Assembly (NCBI GenBank): GCA_030597865.1
Contig: JAUVQZ010000039.1
Coordinates: 1-15,755, forward strand
Reading direction: 5' to 3'
From: Pseudomonadota bacterium
GTDB taxonomy: Bacteria > Desulfobacterota > Desulfobulbia > Desulfobulbales > SURF-16
Length of the DNA stretch: 15,755 nt
In this document: positions 1 to 6,516 of the stretch, in pieces
How positions within the stretch are numbered: position 1 is the first letter of the stretch
Layout of the letters: every line of letters begins with the position of its first letter
The notes under the pieces: generated by a model
What the model saw: the letters and a program-made list of their open reading frames with translations, nothing else
Database searches by the model: none
What the model was told of the DNA's origin: nothing
Position numbers and translations under genes: made by a program

Positions 1-1005
1 AGCGAGGCCAAACAACGCTGCGATTTTGCTGGCATGGTCGGCAAAAACCGGATCATGCAGGACATTTACTCCCTGATCGAGAAGGTCGCCCCCACCCCAA
101 CCTCGGTTCTTATCACTGGCGAGAGCGGAACCGGCAAGGAGCTCATTGCCAGGGCCATTCATTTTAACTCAAACAGGGAAGACGGCCCCTTTATCTCGGT
201 TAACTGCGCGGCCCTGCCTGACTCGCTTTTGGAAAGCGAATTGTTTGGCCATGAAAAAGGCGCCTTCACCGGCGCTATTTCCCTGCGCAAGGGCCGTTTT
301 GAGCGGGCAGACGGCGGCACCCTTTTCCTTGATGAAATTGGCGAAATACCCTTAGCACTCCAGGCCAAATTACTGCGCATCATTCAGGAAAAAACCTTTG
401 AAAGGGTAGGTGGCTCCAGCGAACTTACTGTTGATGTCCGGATTGTTACCGCGACAAATAAGGAACTGAAGGAAGAGGTTGACCATGGAAATTTTCGCGA
501 GGACCTCTATTATCGACTCAATGTTCTCAACATCCATGTCCCGCCCCTGCGTGAACGGATGGACGATATCCCCCTTCTGGCCCTCCATTTTGTAGAAAAG
601 TTCTGCCGTCAACTTGACAAGCCGGGGCTTACCATTTCCGATCAATCCATCAGCTTTTTATCAAGCCTGCCCTGGGAGGGAAACATCAGGGAGCTGGAAA
701 ACACCATTGAGCGAGCCTCTGTTCTTTGCAACAATAATAGGATAGAACCTGAGGATGTGCAGCCCGACACCCTTAGTCCCAACCAGCCAGAGCTTGATAG
801 CCAATTCAATATTGATGAAATTTTCCGGCCTGACATTCGCCTGCCAGACATCCTGAACGCCCTGGAAAGGAAGATGATCGTCCGGGCCATGGAACAGGCT
901 GAATACATCCAGACCAAGGCCGCCCATAGTCTGGGTATCACCAAGAGCCTCCTCCAGTATAAGATGAAGAAATTCGGGATCAAAAAGAAGTCCCCGGGCC
1001 ATTAA
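1..1005 (+). CDS. Sigma-54-dependent transcriptional activator, C-terminal part (5' end outside window)
   Basis: This is an enhancer-binding protein that uses ATP hydrolysis to open sigma-54 promoters. The reading frame is open from base 1, and the residues before the first ATG (base 34) already match the family's conserved start of the AAA+ domain (F-x-G-M-V-G-K-N), so the true start and any sensor domain lie upstream of the window. Counting codons from base 1, Walker A (GESGTGKE) is at 40-47, the sigma-54 contact loop GAFTGA at 87-92, and Walker B (GGTLFLDE) at 105-112. The C-terminus carries a Fis-type helix-turn-helix (TKAAHSLGI...LLQYKMKKFGI), encoded at roughly 868-975. The AAA+ core and DNA-binding domain look intact. 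The input signal cannot be told without the N-terminus. The next gene starts 108 bp downstream with its own ribosome site, so cotranscription is possible but unproven. Confidence 0.96.
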   Translation, partial: SEAKQRCDFAGMVGKNRIMQDIYSLIEKVAPTPTSVLITGESGTGKELIARAIHFNSNREDGPFISVNCAALPDSLLESELFGHEKGAFTGAISLRKGRFERADGGTLFLDEIGEIPLALQAKLLRIIQEKTFERVGGSSELTVDVRIVTATNKELKEEVDHGNFREDLYYRLNVLNIHVPPLRERMDDIPLLALHFVEKFCRQLDKPGLTISDQSISFLSSLPWEGNIRELENTIERASVLCNNNRIEPEDVQPDTLSPNQPELDSQFNIDEIFRPDIRLPDILNALERKMIVRAMEQAEYIQTKAAHSLGITKSLLQYKMKKFGIKKKSPGH

Positions 1006-1112
1006 TCGGCAACTGTCTTATTTACAAACGGCCCCCTTTATGTGAGAATGATAGATCAATATAGTATCCCTTTTATTTCAAGAGATTATCCTCCTACAGG
1101 AGTACCAAGACC

Positions 1113-1484
1113 GTGACCCCTACGACATTTTTCCTTGCCGTTATCGCCCTCTCCTTTGTTGTCCTTGTTGCCGCCCTCATCCCCACCCTTCAACAGATAC
1201 GAAAGACTGCCAGAAAACTGGAAGGAACCCTGGATCATGTTGATACTGAAATTGGTCCTCTTTTCAAATCAGCCACTGAGACTGCGGAAGAGCTGCAGAT
1301 TCTAACGGCCTCAATTAACGACAAGATAGACCAAACAGACACCCTTTTTAATGAAGTACAGGAGGCTGGCCATATGCTATTGGCCACAACCAATATCCTC
1401 AAAGACAAGGTTTCCCCTGCCCTGATTCACATCGCAAGCCTCAATGCAGGGATTAAGGCGTTTACAAAGTTTTTCATAAAATAA
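1113..1484 (+). CDS. DUF948 (YtxG-like) membrane-anchored coiled-coil protein
   Basis: This small protein of 123 residues has one N-terminal membrane segment (about residues 5-26, rich in A/V/L/F), followed by a mostly helical polar region with regularly spaced hydrophobic residues (IRKTARKLEGTLDHVDTEI, then a second helix around ASINDKIDQTDTL). This is the DUF948 pattern. The start is GTG at 1113, supported by an AGGAG at 1098-1102. Family members are thought to sit in the cytoplasmic membrane with the coiled coil exposed, but their biochemical role is unknown. The next gene encodes a YtxH-domain protein; the same two families are adjacent in the ytxGHJ operon of Bacillus, where they are linked to general stress. 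A stress or envelope role here is inference from that pairing. Confidence 0.8.
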   Translation: MTPTTFFLAVIALSFVVLVAALIPTLQQIRKTARKLEGTLDHVDTEIGPLFKSATETAEELQILTASINDKIDQTDTLFNEVQEAGHMLLATTNILKDKVSPALIHIASLNAGIKAFTKFFIK

Positions 1485-1493
1485 CCCCTGACC

Positions 1494-1522
1494 TTGGCAA
1501 TTATTCAAGGTAGCCATAAGAT
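1494..1522 (+). promoter_or_regulatory. Candidate sigma-70 promoter for the YtxH gene
   Basis: TTGGCA (1494-1499), a 17-nt spacer and TAAGAT (1517-1522) lie just after the DUF948 stop codon and about 170 bp before the YtxH start. The -35 matches consensus at 5 of 6 positions and the -10 at 4 of 6. It would allow the YtxH gene to be transcribed separately from the DUF948 gene across a 208-bp gap in which no other gene is evident. Confidence 0.35.
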
Positions 1523-1692
1523 TAAATCCGTCACGCAAACGCCTTAGACATGCCTGTACTGGCGGTCGAACAGGTAACAAATTCAGGTCAAAAAAACTAC
1601 CCTTGGCATTAAGGCAGCAGACGCGACTGGCGGCTCCAGACCCGGCACTGCACCACCAACCAAGGGTTCAACCTTTTCCACGGAGAAACATC

Positions 1693-2082
1693 ATGCACAG
1701 AGATGATCATTGCAGCTCAGGAACCACCCTTCTCTCTTTTCTCACCGGCACCGTGATCGGTGCCGGCCTTGCCCTGCTCTATGCCCCTAAAACCGGTGTT
1801 GAGACCAGGGAAATGCTCACTGACTACGGCAATGATTTACGGGACAAAACACGCCACCTGCCTGAAAGCCTGCGCGATTCTGCCGAGGACATCGCTGGCC
1901 GGGGGAAACATCTAATCAACAGGGGGAGAGATCTCATTGAGCAGGGGACCGAGATGGTCAACAGCGGCAAAGACTTTCTGGACGACAAGAAATCGGCCCT
2001 AAGTGAGGCCATTGAGGCCGGCCATAACGCCATGCTTGAGGAAAAAGAAGAGCTGACGGCAAGCCTGGAAAAAGACAGCTAA
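1693..2082 (+). CDS. YtxH domain protein
   Basis: This protein has 129 residues from the ATG at 1693, chosen because GGAG (1682-1685) lies 7 nt upstream and the protein then begins directly before the hallmark YtxH segment. The frame can be extended to a TTG at 1603, but that adds an unconserved proline- and arginine-rich stretch. Residues about 13-32 form a glycine/alanine-rich membrane segment (FLTGTVIGAGLALLYAPKTG) ending in the typical YAPKTG..TR motif. The remainder is charged and helical, with repeated G/R/D/L turns (RGKHLINRGRDLIEQGTEM). It is a predicted single-pass membrane protein with a cytoplasmic helical tail. YtxH proteins are widespread stress-associated proteins of unknown mechanism. 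The gene follows a DUF948 gene in the same direction. Confidence 0.82.
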   Translation: MHRDDHCSSGTTLLSFLTGTVIGAGLALLYAPKTGVETREMLTDYGNDLRDKTRHLPESLRDSAEDIAGRGKHLINRGRDLIEQGTEMVNSGKDFLDDKKSALSEAIEAGHNAMLEEKEELTASLEKDS

Positions 2083-2430
2083 GATTACCCTGGATTTTCC
2101 CTTGCCCCCATTATCCTGGGACAGTCAGGATCAGCATATTGCCTCCGCATGGCGGGCAATTCGGCGCCCCGCAACCTCCATGAACTGGTCAAAGGCATGG
2201 GGATAGGCATTGGCAATAAGGGGCTTGTCCCGTCCCCTGACCCGGGCGACACAAAACTTCTTTCAACCGACCGGGATTGCAAAAAGAAAGCCTCTGTGTC
2301 TTTGTGCCTTTGTGTTTGGCAAGATGATTAACCGCGAGTTTAAAGGCTGACATCCCCCCTCTCCCAGGCATTTCTTCCGTGGTTTCCGTGGCAAAAACAA
2401 AGTCATTCCCGCAAATCGACGCTGAACCAA
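2083..2430. other. Gene-poor stretch with degenerate repeats
   Basis: No convincing complete gene was found in these 348 bases. The segment holds three CTYTGTG-type units at 2292-2314, a tandem TTCCGTGG pair at about 2374-2391, and a G/C-rich stretch near 2220-2245. On the minus strand an open stretch of 43 codons plus stop (2131-2262) reads like protein but has no start codon at its head. It lies between the YtxH gene and the palindrome at 2431 and could be a decayed gene or a dispersed repeat. Confidence 0.5.
2292..2391. repeat. Degenerate short repeats (CTTTGTG units and TTCCGTGG units)
   Basis: Three imperfect units CTCTGTG, TCTTTGTG and CCTTTGTG run head to tail at 2292-2314. A tandem pair TTCCGTGG/TTTCCGTGG follows at about 2374-2391. 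Short runs of this kind (CTCTGTGTCTTTGTG and TTCCGTGG, or their complements) recur between genes in many Desulfobacterota and some other phyla; that statement is from memory. The boundaries are approximate and no coding role is seen. Confidence 0.4.
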
Positions 2431-2470
2431 AAAGAAGGGCCCGATGTTATATAACATCGGGCCCTTCTTT
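2431..2470. terminator. 40-bp perfect palindrome, probable bidirectional intrinsic terminator
   Basis: The 20 bases at 2431-2450 are the exact reverse complement of those at 2451-2470. The arms contain AAAGAAGGGCCCGATG and its mirror, giving a long GC-rich stem flanked by an A-rich tract on the left and a T-rich tract on the right, which is the layout of a terminator working in both directions. On the minus strand the stem is followed by TTCTTTTT and lies 22 bp beyond the stop of the longer tatA gene. On the plus strand it would stop read-through from the YtxH side. Confidence 0.8.
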
Positions 2471-2491
2471 GATTTTAATGTGAATACCAGG

Positions 2492-2743
2492 TCAGACTTT
2501 CAAAACATTCCTGATATCCTTGGCCTTATCCACCTTATCCTTAAGGGCATTGACCTCTTTGATGCCAGGCACCGCATTCTCCACCAGCTTGGCCTTGGCC
2601 TCATCCACGTCGCCCATGGACTTCTTAAAAGATTTCAGGCCCTTACCAAGACCTTCACCAATTTCCGGAAGCCTCTTGCCGCCGAAAACCAAAAAGGCAA
2701 TGGCCATAATAACAATAAGCTCAGGGGTACCCAGTCCAAACAT
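2492..2743 (-). CDS. tatA: Twin-arginine translocase TatA/TatE family protein (longer paralogue)
   Basis: This 83-residue protein forms part of the Tat system, which exports folded, often cofactor-containing proteins across the cytoplasmic membrane. It shows the family layout: N-terminus MFGLGTPEL, one short membrane segment (about residues 6-20), the hinge motif FGGKRLPEIGEGLGKGLKSFK forming the amphipathic helix, and a charged C-terminal tail. An AAGGAG lies 7 nt before the ATG. It is the second gene of a tandem pair with another TatA 31 bp upstream and is followed by a strong palindromic terminator. No tatC is present in this window, so the partner must be encoded elsewhere. Its tail is longer than that of the neighbour, but typical TatB features are not clear. 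Confidence 0.92.
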   Translation of the reverse strand: MFGLGTPELIVIMAIAFLVFGGKRLPEIGEGLGKGLKSFKKSMGDVDEAKAKLVENAVPGIKEVNALKDKVDKAKDIRNVLKV

Positions 2744-2774
2744 ATCTTATCTCCTTGAGGGATGAGACGAATTG

Positions 2775-2957
2775 TCAGGCTGCTGAAGAATCGTCCTTAT
2801 CATCGATCTTCTTGGCCTCTTCGTCCTTGGTGGCATTCTTGAAATTCTTAATGCCCTTTCCTATACCGCTGCCAATCTCCGGCAATTTTCCAGCCCCGAA
2901 AATAATCACAATAATGACGAGGATTACAACCAATTCCGGCATTCCGAGTCCAAACAT
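2775..2957 (-). CDS. tatA: Twin-arginine translocase TatA/TatE family protein (short paralogue)
   Basis: This 60-residue protein starts MFGLGMPEL, has a very hydrophobic membrane segment (VVILVIIVIIFGAG, about residues 10-23), the amphipathic-helix motif KLPEIGSGIGKGIKNFK, and a short acidic tail (KDEEAKKIDDKDD). This is the minimal TatA architecture. A purine-rich GAGAGGGG lies about 7 nt before the ATG. It is first in the tandem pair; its N-terminal two thirds strongly resemble those of the downstream copy, indicating duplication. One copy may take a TatB-like part or the two may form mixed pores; neither can be decided from sequence. No confident promoter was recognised in the 170 bp upstream. 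Confidence 0.92.
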   Translation of the reverse strand: MFGLGMPELVVILVIIVIIFGAGKLPEIGSGIGKGIKNFKNATKDEEAKKIDDKDDSSAA

Positions 2958-3129
2958 CTTTCTGCCCCTCTCTATTCCTTTAATTTACTCTTTGTAGTAT
3001 TCAGCAATGCGAAATACATCTGCAATATAGGGTAAAGGCTGCTCACCCGCTATCTATAAATAAATACCCCACCCCTTACCAGAGCGCAAAGTATTTTTTG
3101 AGGCAGCCAGCCCCATGGTGCATCTTATC

Positions 3130-4452
3130 TTAACAGGCGCGACCGGTGAGTTCGGAAGCAAGCTCCCGGCAATGGGCCAAGACAGCCCCTTCGTCCAGGC
3201 TGACAAGATGCCGGTCCTCCATGACAACCCTACCATCAATCACAGAATGGACAACATCACCTCCCCTGGCCGCATAGACAAGATGGGAGGGAACATTATA
3301 CATGGGAGTCAGGTGGGGTTGATCAAGATCAAGGACAATCATGTCTGCCCTCTTGCCAACCTCAAGGGAGCCTATCATCCCTTCGGCACCCAGCACCCGG
3401 GCGCCTCCATTGGTGGCCATCTGCAGGACGTCCAAGGCCGGCAGGGCGGTGGGATCCAGGCTATGGACCTTCTGGAGCTTAGCAGCCATATCCATCTCGG
3501 TGAACATGTCCACATCATTATTGGAGGCGGCGCCATCCGTACCTAACCCTATATCCAAAAGGGCGGAAGCCATGGCAATAATGGGGGCCACCCCAGAGGC
3601 AAGCTTCATATTGCTCTCTGGACAATGGGCAATTTTCACCCCCCTCTCGGCCAGCAAGGCGATCTCGTCGCCACTCACCTCAACGCAGTGGGCGGCAAGC
3701 ACTGAGCTATCTAAAAGACCGAGATCCTCAAGGTGCTGGACAGGGGTTTTACCAAACTGCTCCAGGGCAGCGGCCACCTCCCCCCTTGTTTCAGAAAGAT
3801 GGATGACATATCTACTCCCCCTACCAACCGCCTTTTCCTTGAGCCGCACCAGCAGATCTGGGGAACAGGTATAAACGGCATGGGGGTCGACGGTGACCGT
3901 GACCAGGGGATGATTCTCATACTGGGCGAACATCTCATCGATATAGACGAAGCCCTGGCCAAGCTCGCCATAATTTGGTGACGGAAAATCATAGAGCACC
4001 TCTCCGACCCAGGCCCGCATGCCGCTTGTCTCAGCGGCCCGGGCCACATCCTTGGCAAAGAGATACATATCGCAGAAACTGGTGGTGCCGCCCTTGATCA
4101 TCTCCATGGCGGAGAGCAGGGCACTTTGATAGACCAGTTCGCCGCTGAGCCTTGATTCCACAGGGAAGATATGATCCTGAAGCCAGGTCATCAGTGGCAA
4201 ATCATCGGCCAGACCGCGCAGAAGGGACATGGGGGCATGGGTATGAACATTGACAAGACCAGGCATGACCAGGCCGCGGCCAAGCTCAAGAATGCGGCTC
4301 TTACTATATTTGGCAACGAGCTCATCCCTGCTGCCGATCTCATGGATGGTATTACCAGCCACGGCCACGGCGCCGCTGTCAATAAGGGTCTGCTCATCGT
4401 CCATGGTCAGCACGGTCCCGCAGACCAGGAGCGAAACATCCGGCCCTGTCAT
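3130..4452 (-). CDS. mtaD: 5-methylthioadenosine/S-adenosylhomocysteine deaminase (MtaD-type amidohydrolase)
   Basis: This 440-residue cytoplasmic metal-dependent amidohydrolase of the TrzN/ATZ/MtaD branch is predicted to deaminate methylthioadenosine, S-adenosylhomocysteine or adenosine to the inosine form. Visible metal and catalytic residues are the HxH pair H70/H72 (NVHTHAPMSLLRG), H218 and E221 (IHLSETRGE), H255 (AAHCVEVSGDE) and D306 in the hallmark GLGTDGAASNNDVDM. Length is normal for the family. Its ATG overlaps the stop of the upstream purine nucleoside phosphorylase gene by 4 nt (ATGA), with GGGAG as ribosome site, so the two are translationally coupled. Together they suggest the route deamination, then phosphorolysis of the resulting inosine compound. 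Exact substrate preference (MTA, SAH or adenosine) cannot be fixed from sequence. Confidence 0.92.
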   Translation of the reverse strand: MTGPDVSLLVCGTVLTMDDEQTLIDSGAVAVAGNTIHEIGSRDELVAKYSKSRILELGRGLVMPGLVNVHTHAPMSLLRGLADDLPLMTWLQDHIFPVESRLSGELVYQSALLSAMEMIKGGTTSFCDMYLFAKDVARAAETSGMRAWVGEVLYDFPSPNYGELGQGFVYIDEMFAQYENHPLVTVTVDPHAVYTCSPDLLVRLKEKAVGRGSRYVIHLSETRGEVAAALEQFGKTPVQHLEDLGLLDSSVLAAHCVEVSGDEIALLAERGVKIAHCPESNMKLASGVAPIIAMASALLDIGLGTDGAASNNDVDMFTEMDMAAKLQKVHSLDPTALPALDVLQMATNGGARVLGAEGMIGSLEVGKRADMIVLDLDQPHLTPMYNVPSHLVYAARGGDVVHSVIDGRVVMEDRHLVSLDEGAVLAHCRELASELTGRAC

Positions 4453-5288
4453 TTTATTCTCCCTACAACCTCTTTAAGAAGGCGGCAGAAGTCGCCCTCT
4501 GCCTTTTTGGCCTCAGCCAGAATATCATCAATGAGAATAGGCTGGAAATTATCAGGATCATTGACATTGGCCACCATGGCGATGCCAAGAATTCGCAGCC
4601 CTGCATGGACGGCGACAATGACCTCAGGAACGGTTGACATGCCCACGGCATCGGCCCCGCAATTGCGTAAATAGCGGGTCTCGGCAGGTGTTTCCAGGCT
4701 GGGGCCGGCAATGGCGACATACACACCACGGGCGAGCCGATCAATACCAAGCTCATTTCCGCAGCTATGGGCAAGCTCCTGAAGGTCTGGATCATAGGCC
4801 TGGGAGAGATCGGGAAAACGGGGACCCCACTCCTCGAAATTTACGCCGCGCAGGGGGTTTTCAGGGATAAAGTTAAGATGATCTTCGATCACCATGAGTG
4901 TGCCGGGCAAATAGGAGGGATCGAGCCCGCCCGCCGCATTTGAGACCAGCAGAAAACGGGCCCCCAGCAGGGAAAGAACCCGTAGAGGGAAGGTGATCTG
5001 CCGGGTGGAATATCCTTCATAATAATGAAATCGGCCCTGGAGCACTGCCACCTGCTTGCCTGCCAGTTCACCAAACAGGAGCCTGCCGGCATGACCTGTG
5101 ACAGTGGACCGGGGGAAATGGGGGATATCCTCATAATCCAGACCCACCCCATTTTCCATGGAGTCGGCAAGGGATCCAAGACCGGTACCAAGGATAATGA
5201 TAATATCAGGGACGCCAGGCAGCTTCTCCCTTAGAAAACTCACCGTTTCATTGACCTGGTCGCGGTATACTCGTGATCCTGCAGCCAT
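4449..5288 (-). CDS. punA: Purine nucleoside phosphorylase, trimeric (class II) family
   Basis: This 279-residue enzyme splits purine nucleosides with phosphate into free base and ribose-1-phosphate. Family motifs are in order: phosphate loop GTGLGS (34-39), HFPRSTVTGHAG (57-68), GRFHYYEGY (85-93, with H88), NAAGG (117-121), GPSLET with E199, and GADAVGMSTVPEVIVA with M217. The residue aligned with human PNP Asn243 is N241, which in known members favours 6-oxopurines (inosine, guanosine) rather than adenosine or methylthioadenosine. That fits an enzyme acting after the MtaD deaminase, whose gene overlaps its stop codon by 4 nt. A GGTGGAG sits close to the ATG. A methylthioinosine phosphorylase role is possible; general inosine/guanosine salvage is equally consistent. 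Confidence 0.93.
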   Translation of the reverse strand: MAAGSRVYRDQVNETVSFLREKLPGVPDIIIILGTGLGSLADSMENGVGLDYEDIPHFPRSTVTGHAGRLLFGELAGKQVAVLQGRFHYYEGYSTRQITFPLRVLSLLGARFLLVSNAAGGLDPSYLPGTLMVIEDHLNFIPENPLRGVNFEEWGPRFPDLSQAYDPDLQELAHSCGNELGIDRLARGVYVAIAGPSLETPAETRYLRNCGADAVGMSTVPEVIVAVHAGLRILGIAMVANVNDPDNFQPILIDDILAEAKKAEGDFCRLLKEVVGRIK

Positions 5289-5625
5289 TTCTCCACCACT
5301 TTTTCAGGTTATGCCCTGGCAAATGGGCCCAGATGGCAAACGTCTTGATGACTCACACATAAAAAAAGGCTGTAGCCTATACACAACAGCTCAAATTTAC
5401 AAAGATTTTTTTGCACCAGACCGCCTTGTGGACGAGCAGGAAGCTCGGCCATGGCAAAGGGCATTATGGCAAACCAACAGATGTTAATGGCAGGGGAGCT
5501 CAAACAGAGAAAAATCAACCCTCTCAACATGCCCTGATCAACCCAAAGAGGTGAAGGGCAATGAGCCCCTTACAGCAGAAAGTGGAAAACCCAGGCCCCA
5601 TAACAAAAAGGGAGCCCCTGCCACC
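5289..5625. other. 337-bp intergenic stretch between HDOD gene and purine phosphorylase gene
   Basis: No gene is confidently supported here. A 73-codon minus-strand frame (5309-5530) has a hydrophobic, cysteine-rich start but no clear ribosome site and no recognised family. A small hairpin followed by T residues lies at 5361-5378 (minus strand), and just after the HDOD stop the minus strand can form only a weak hairpin (about 5584-5615). The stretch should contain the promoter of the punA-mtaD pair, but no convincing consensus match was found. Confidence 0.4.
5361..5378 (-). terminator. Weak hairpin plus T-tract, possible intrinsic terminator or attenuator
   Basis: On the minus strand AGGC-TACA-GCCT is followed by six further T residues. 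The same region can instead pair GCTGT with ACAGC through a larger loop, so two alternative hairpins are possible. It lies about 75 bp before the purine phosphorylase start and 250 bp after the HDOD stop. It could end read-through from the HDOD operon or attenuate the salvage operon. The stems are short, so this call is tentative. Confidence 0.3.
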
Positions 5626-6516
5626 CTAACTGCTTAACAGGCTGACAAGATCATCCGACTGCTCAAAAGATTTTTGAACATCCCTGTGGAGATTTTTAAG
5701 GGTTGAAACGGTGAGGGGCAGGCCATAACCGGCAATAAGATCGGAGAAGGGGGGATCAAGAAAAGGAAGGCAGAGCGAGGCGCCTTCTTCACCCTCGAGG
5801 CCAACATCATTCAACAGCGCCAGGGTGTCGGCTAAACACGCCACAAGGGGGTAAAGCTGATGGGCTGGCGCCGATTGCGGGCTATGATGATAGCCCACTG
5901 CCATCTGCAGGGCATCAGGGAAAAGCCAGCTCTTCACCAGCAGACGCCCCAAATCCTCATGATTAAGGCCCAGTAGGGCTATCTCTTTCTTGCTGTCATC
6001 GAGCTTTTCGTTACCACCATAAATCTTCGTCAATGACTCGTTTGAAAGGGCAAAAAAGATTACCATCTTACCTATATCATGGATAAGGCCGGCCACAAAA
6101 AGGCCACTATCATCACGCCCCATCCTTTCGCCAATGGTCTTGGCCGCCAGGGCACTGAAAAATGAGTGCCTCCAAAGGAGGCTTATCCTCTCTCCATTTC
6201 TCCGGCAACTGGTGAAGGTATCAAACATGGCCTTAGCCAGCACCATATTCCGCACCTCTTCCATGCCAAGGACAGCCAGGGCATGGGAAATGGATGAAAC
6301 CTCACGGCTCAAGCCAAAAAAAGGGGAATTCGCCAGCTTAATAACGGCGGTGGAAAGCCCGACCTCCGCCTCCACTATCCGGGCCAGCATATCAAGGCTG
6401 CTTTGGGGGTCAGAGGTCACCTGCAGTATTTTATTGACCACGGCAGGGAGGGGCGGAAATTCATTGACCTGGGCAATGAGCTGAATGGCAATCTTCTTTT
6501 TAGAGGAATCGTTCAT
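5626..6516 (-). CDS. HDOD domain signalling protein
   Basis: This 296-residue protein consists mainly of one HDOD domain. Characteristic segments are the N-terminal PPLPAVVNKIL (21-31), KLANSPFFGLSREVSSISHA (60-79), LGMEEVRNMV (83-92) and LFVAGLIHDIGKM (139-151). HDOD proteins are regulatory relatives of HD phosphohydrolases found in two-component, chemotaxis and c-di-GMP circuits; most have no known enzymatic activity. This copy keeps H117, H146-D147 with K150, H186, H210-H211 and D230, a set resembling HD metal ligands. Its ATG overlaps the stop of the upstream REC-GGDEF-HD gene by 4 nt (ATGA), with GTGAGG as ribosome site, so the two are made together and probably act in one pathway. The partner or output is not shown by the sequence. 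Confidence 0.9.
   Translation of the reverse strand: MNDSSKKKIAIQLIAQVNEFPPLPAVVNKILQVTSDPQSSLDMLARIVEAEVGLSTAVIKLANSPFFGLSREVSSISHALAVLGMEEVRNMVLAKAMFDTFTSCRRNGERISLLWRHSFFSALAAKTIGERMGRDDSGLFVAGLIHDIGKMVIFFALSNESLTKIYGGNEKLDDSKKEIALLGLNHEDLGRLLVKSWLFPDALQMAVGYHHSPQSAPAHQLYPLVACLADTLALLNDVGLEGEEGASLCLPFLDPPFSDLIAGYGLPLTVSTLKNLHRDVQKSFEQSDDLVSLLSS

Noticed and set aside
1603..1692. TTG-initiated extension of the YtxH protein
   Set aside because: There is no ribosome site, the residues are unconserved, and a better ATG with GGAG lies at 1693.
2444..2758. 104-codon plus-strand frame opposite the longer tatA gene
   Set aside because: It starts inside the perfect palindrome and runs antisense to a clear TatA gene; its similarity to a minus-strand frame start at 2457 is only a by-product of the palindrome.
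3130..4452. Chlorohydrolase/atrazine-type or cytosine deaminase function for the amidohydrolase
   Set aside because: The GLGTDGAASNNDVDM signature, the length and the overlap with a purine phosphorylase fit the MtaD/SAH deaminase branch better.
5309..5530. 73-codon minus-strand frame upstream of the purine phosphorylase, with a hydrophobic signal-like start
   Set aside because: It has no clear ribosome site, no recognised family, an odd cysteine-rich composition, and contains the hairpin/T-tract. It is kept only as part of the intergenic description.
5289..5625. SAH or SAM riboswitch ahead of the punA-mtaD operon
   Set aside because: I looked for the conserved core motifs on the minus strand and saw none; only weak hairpins are present.
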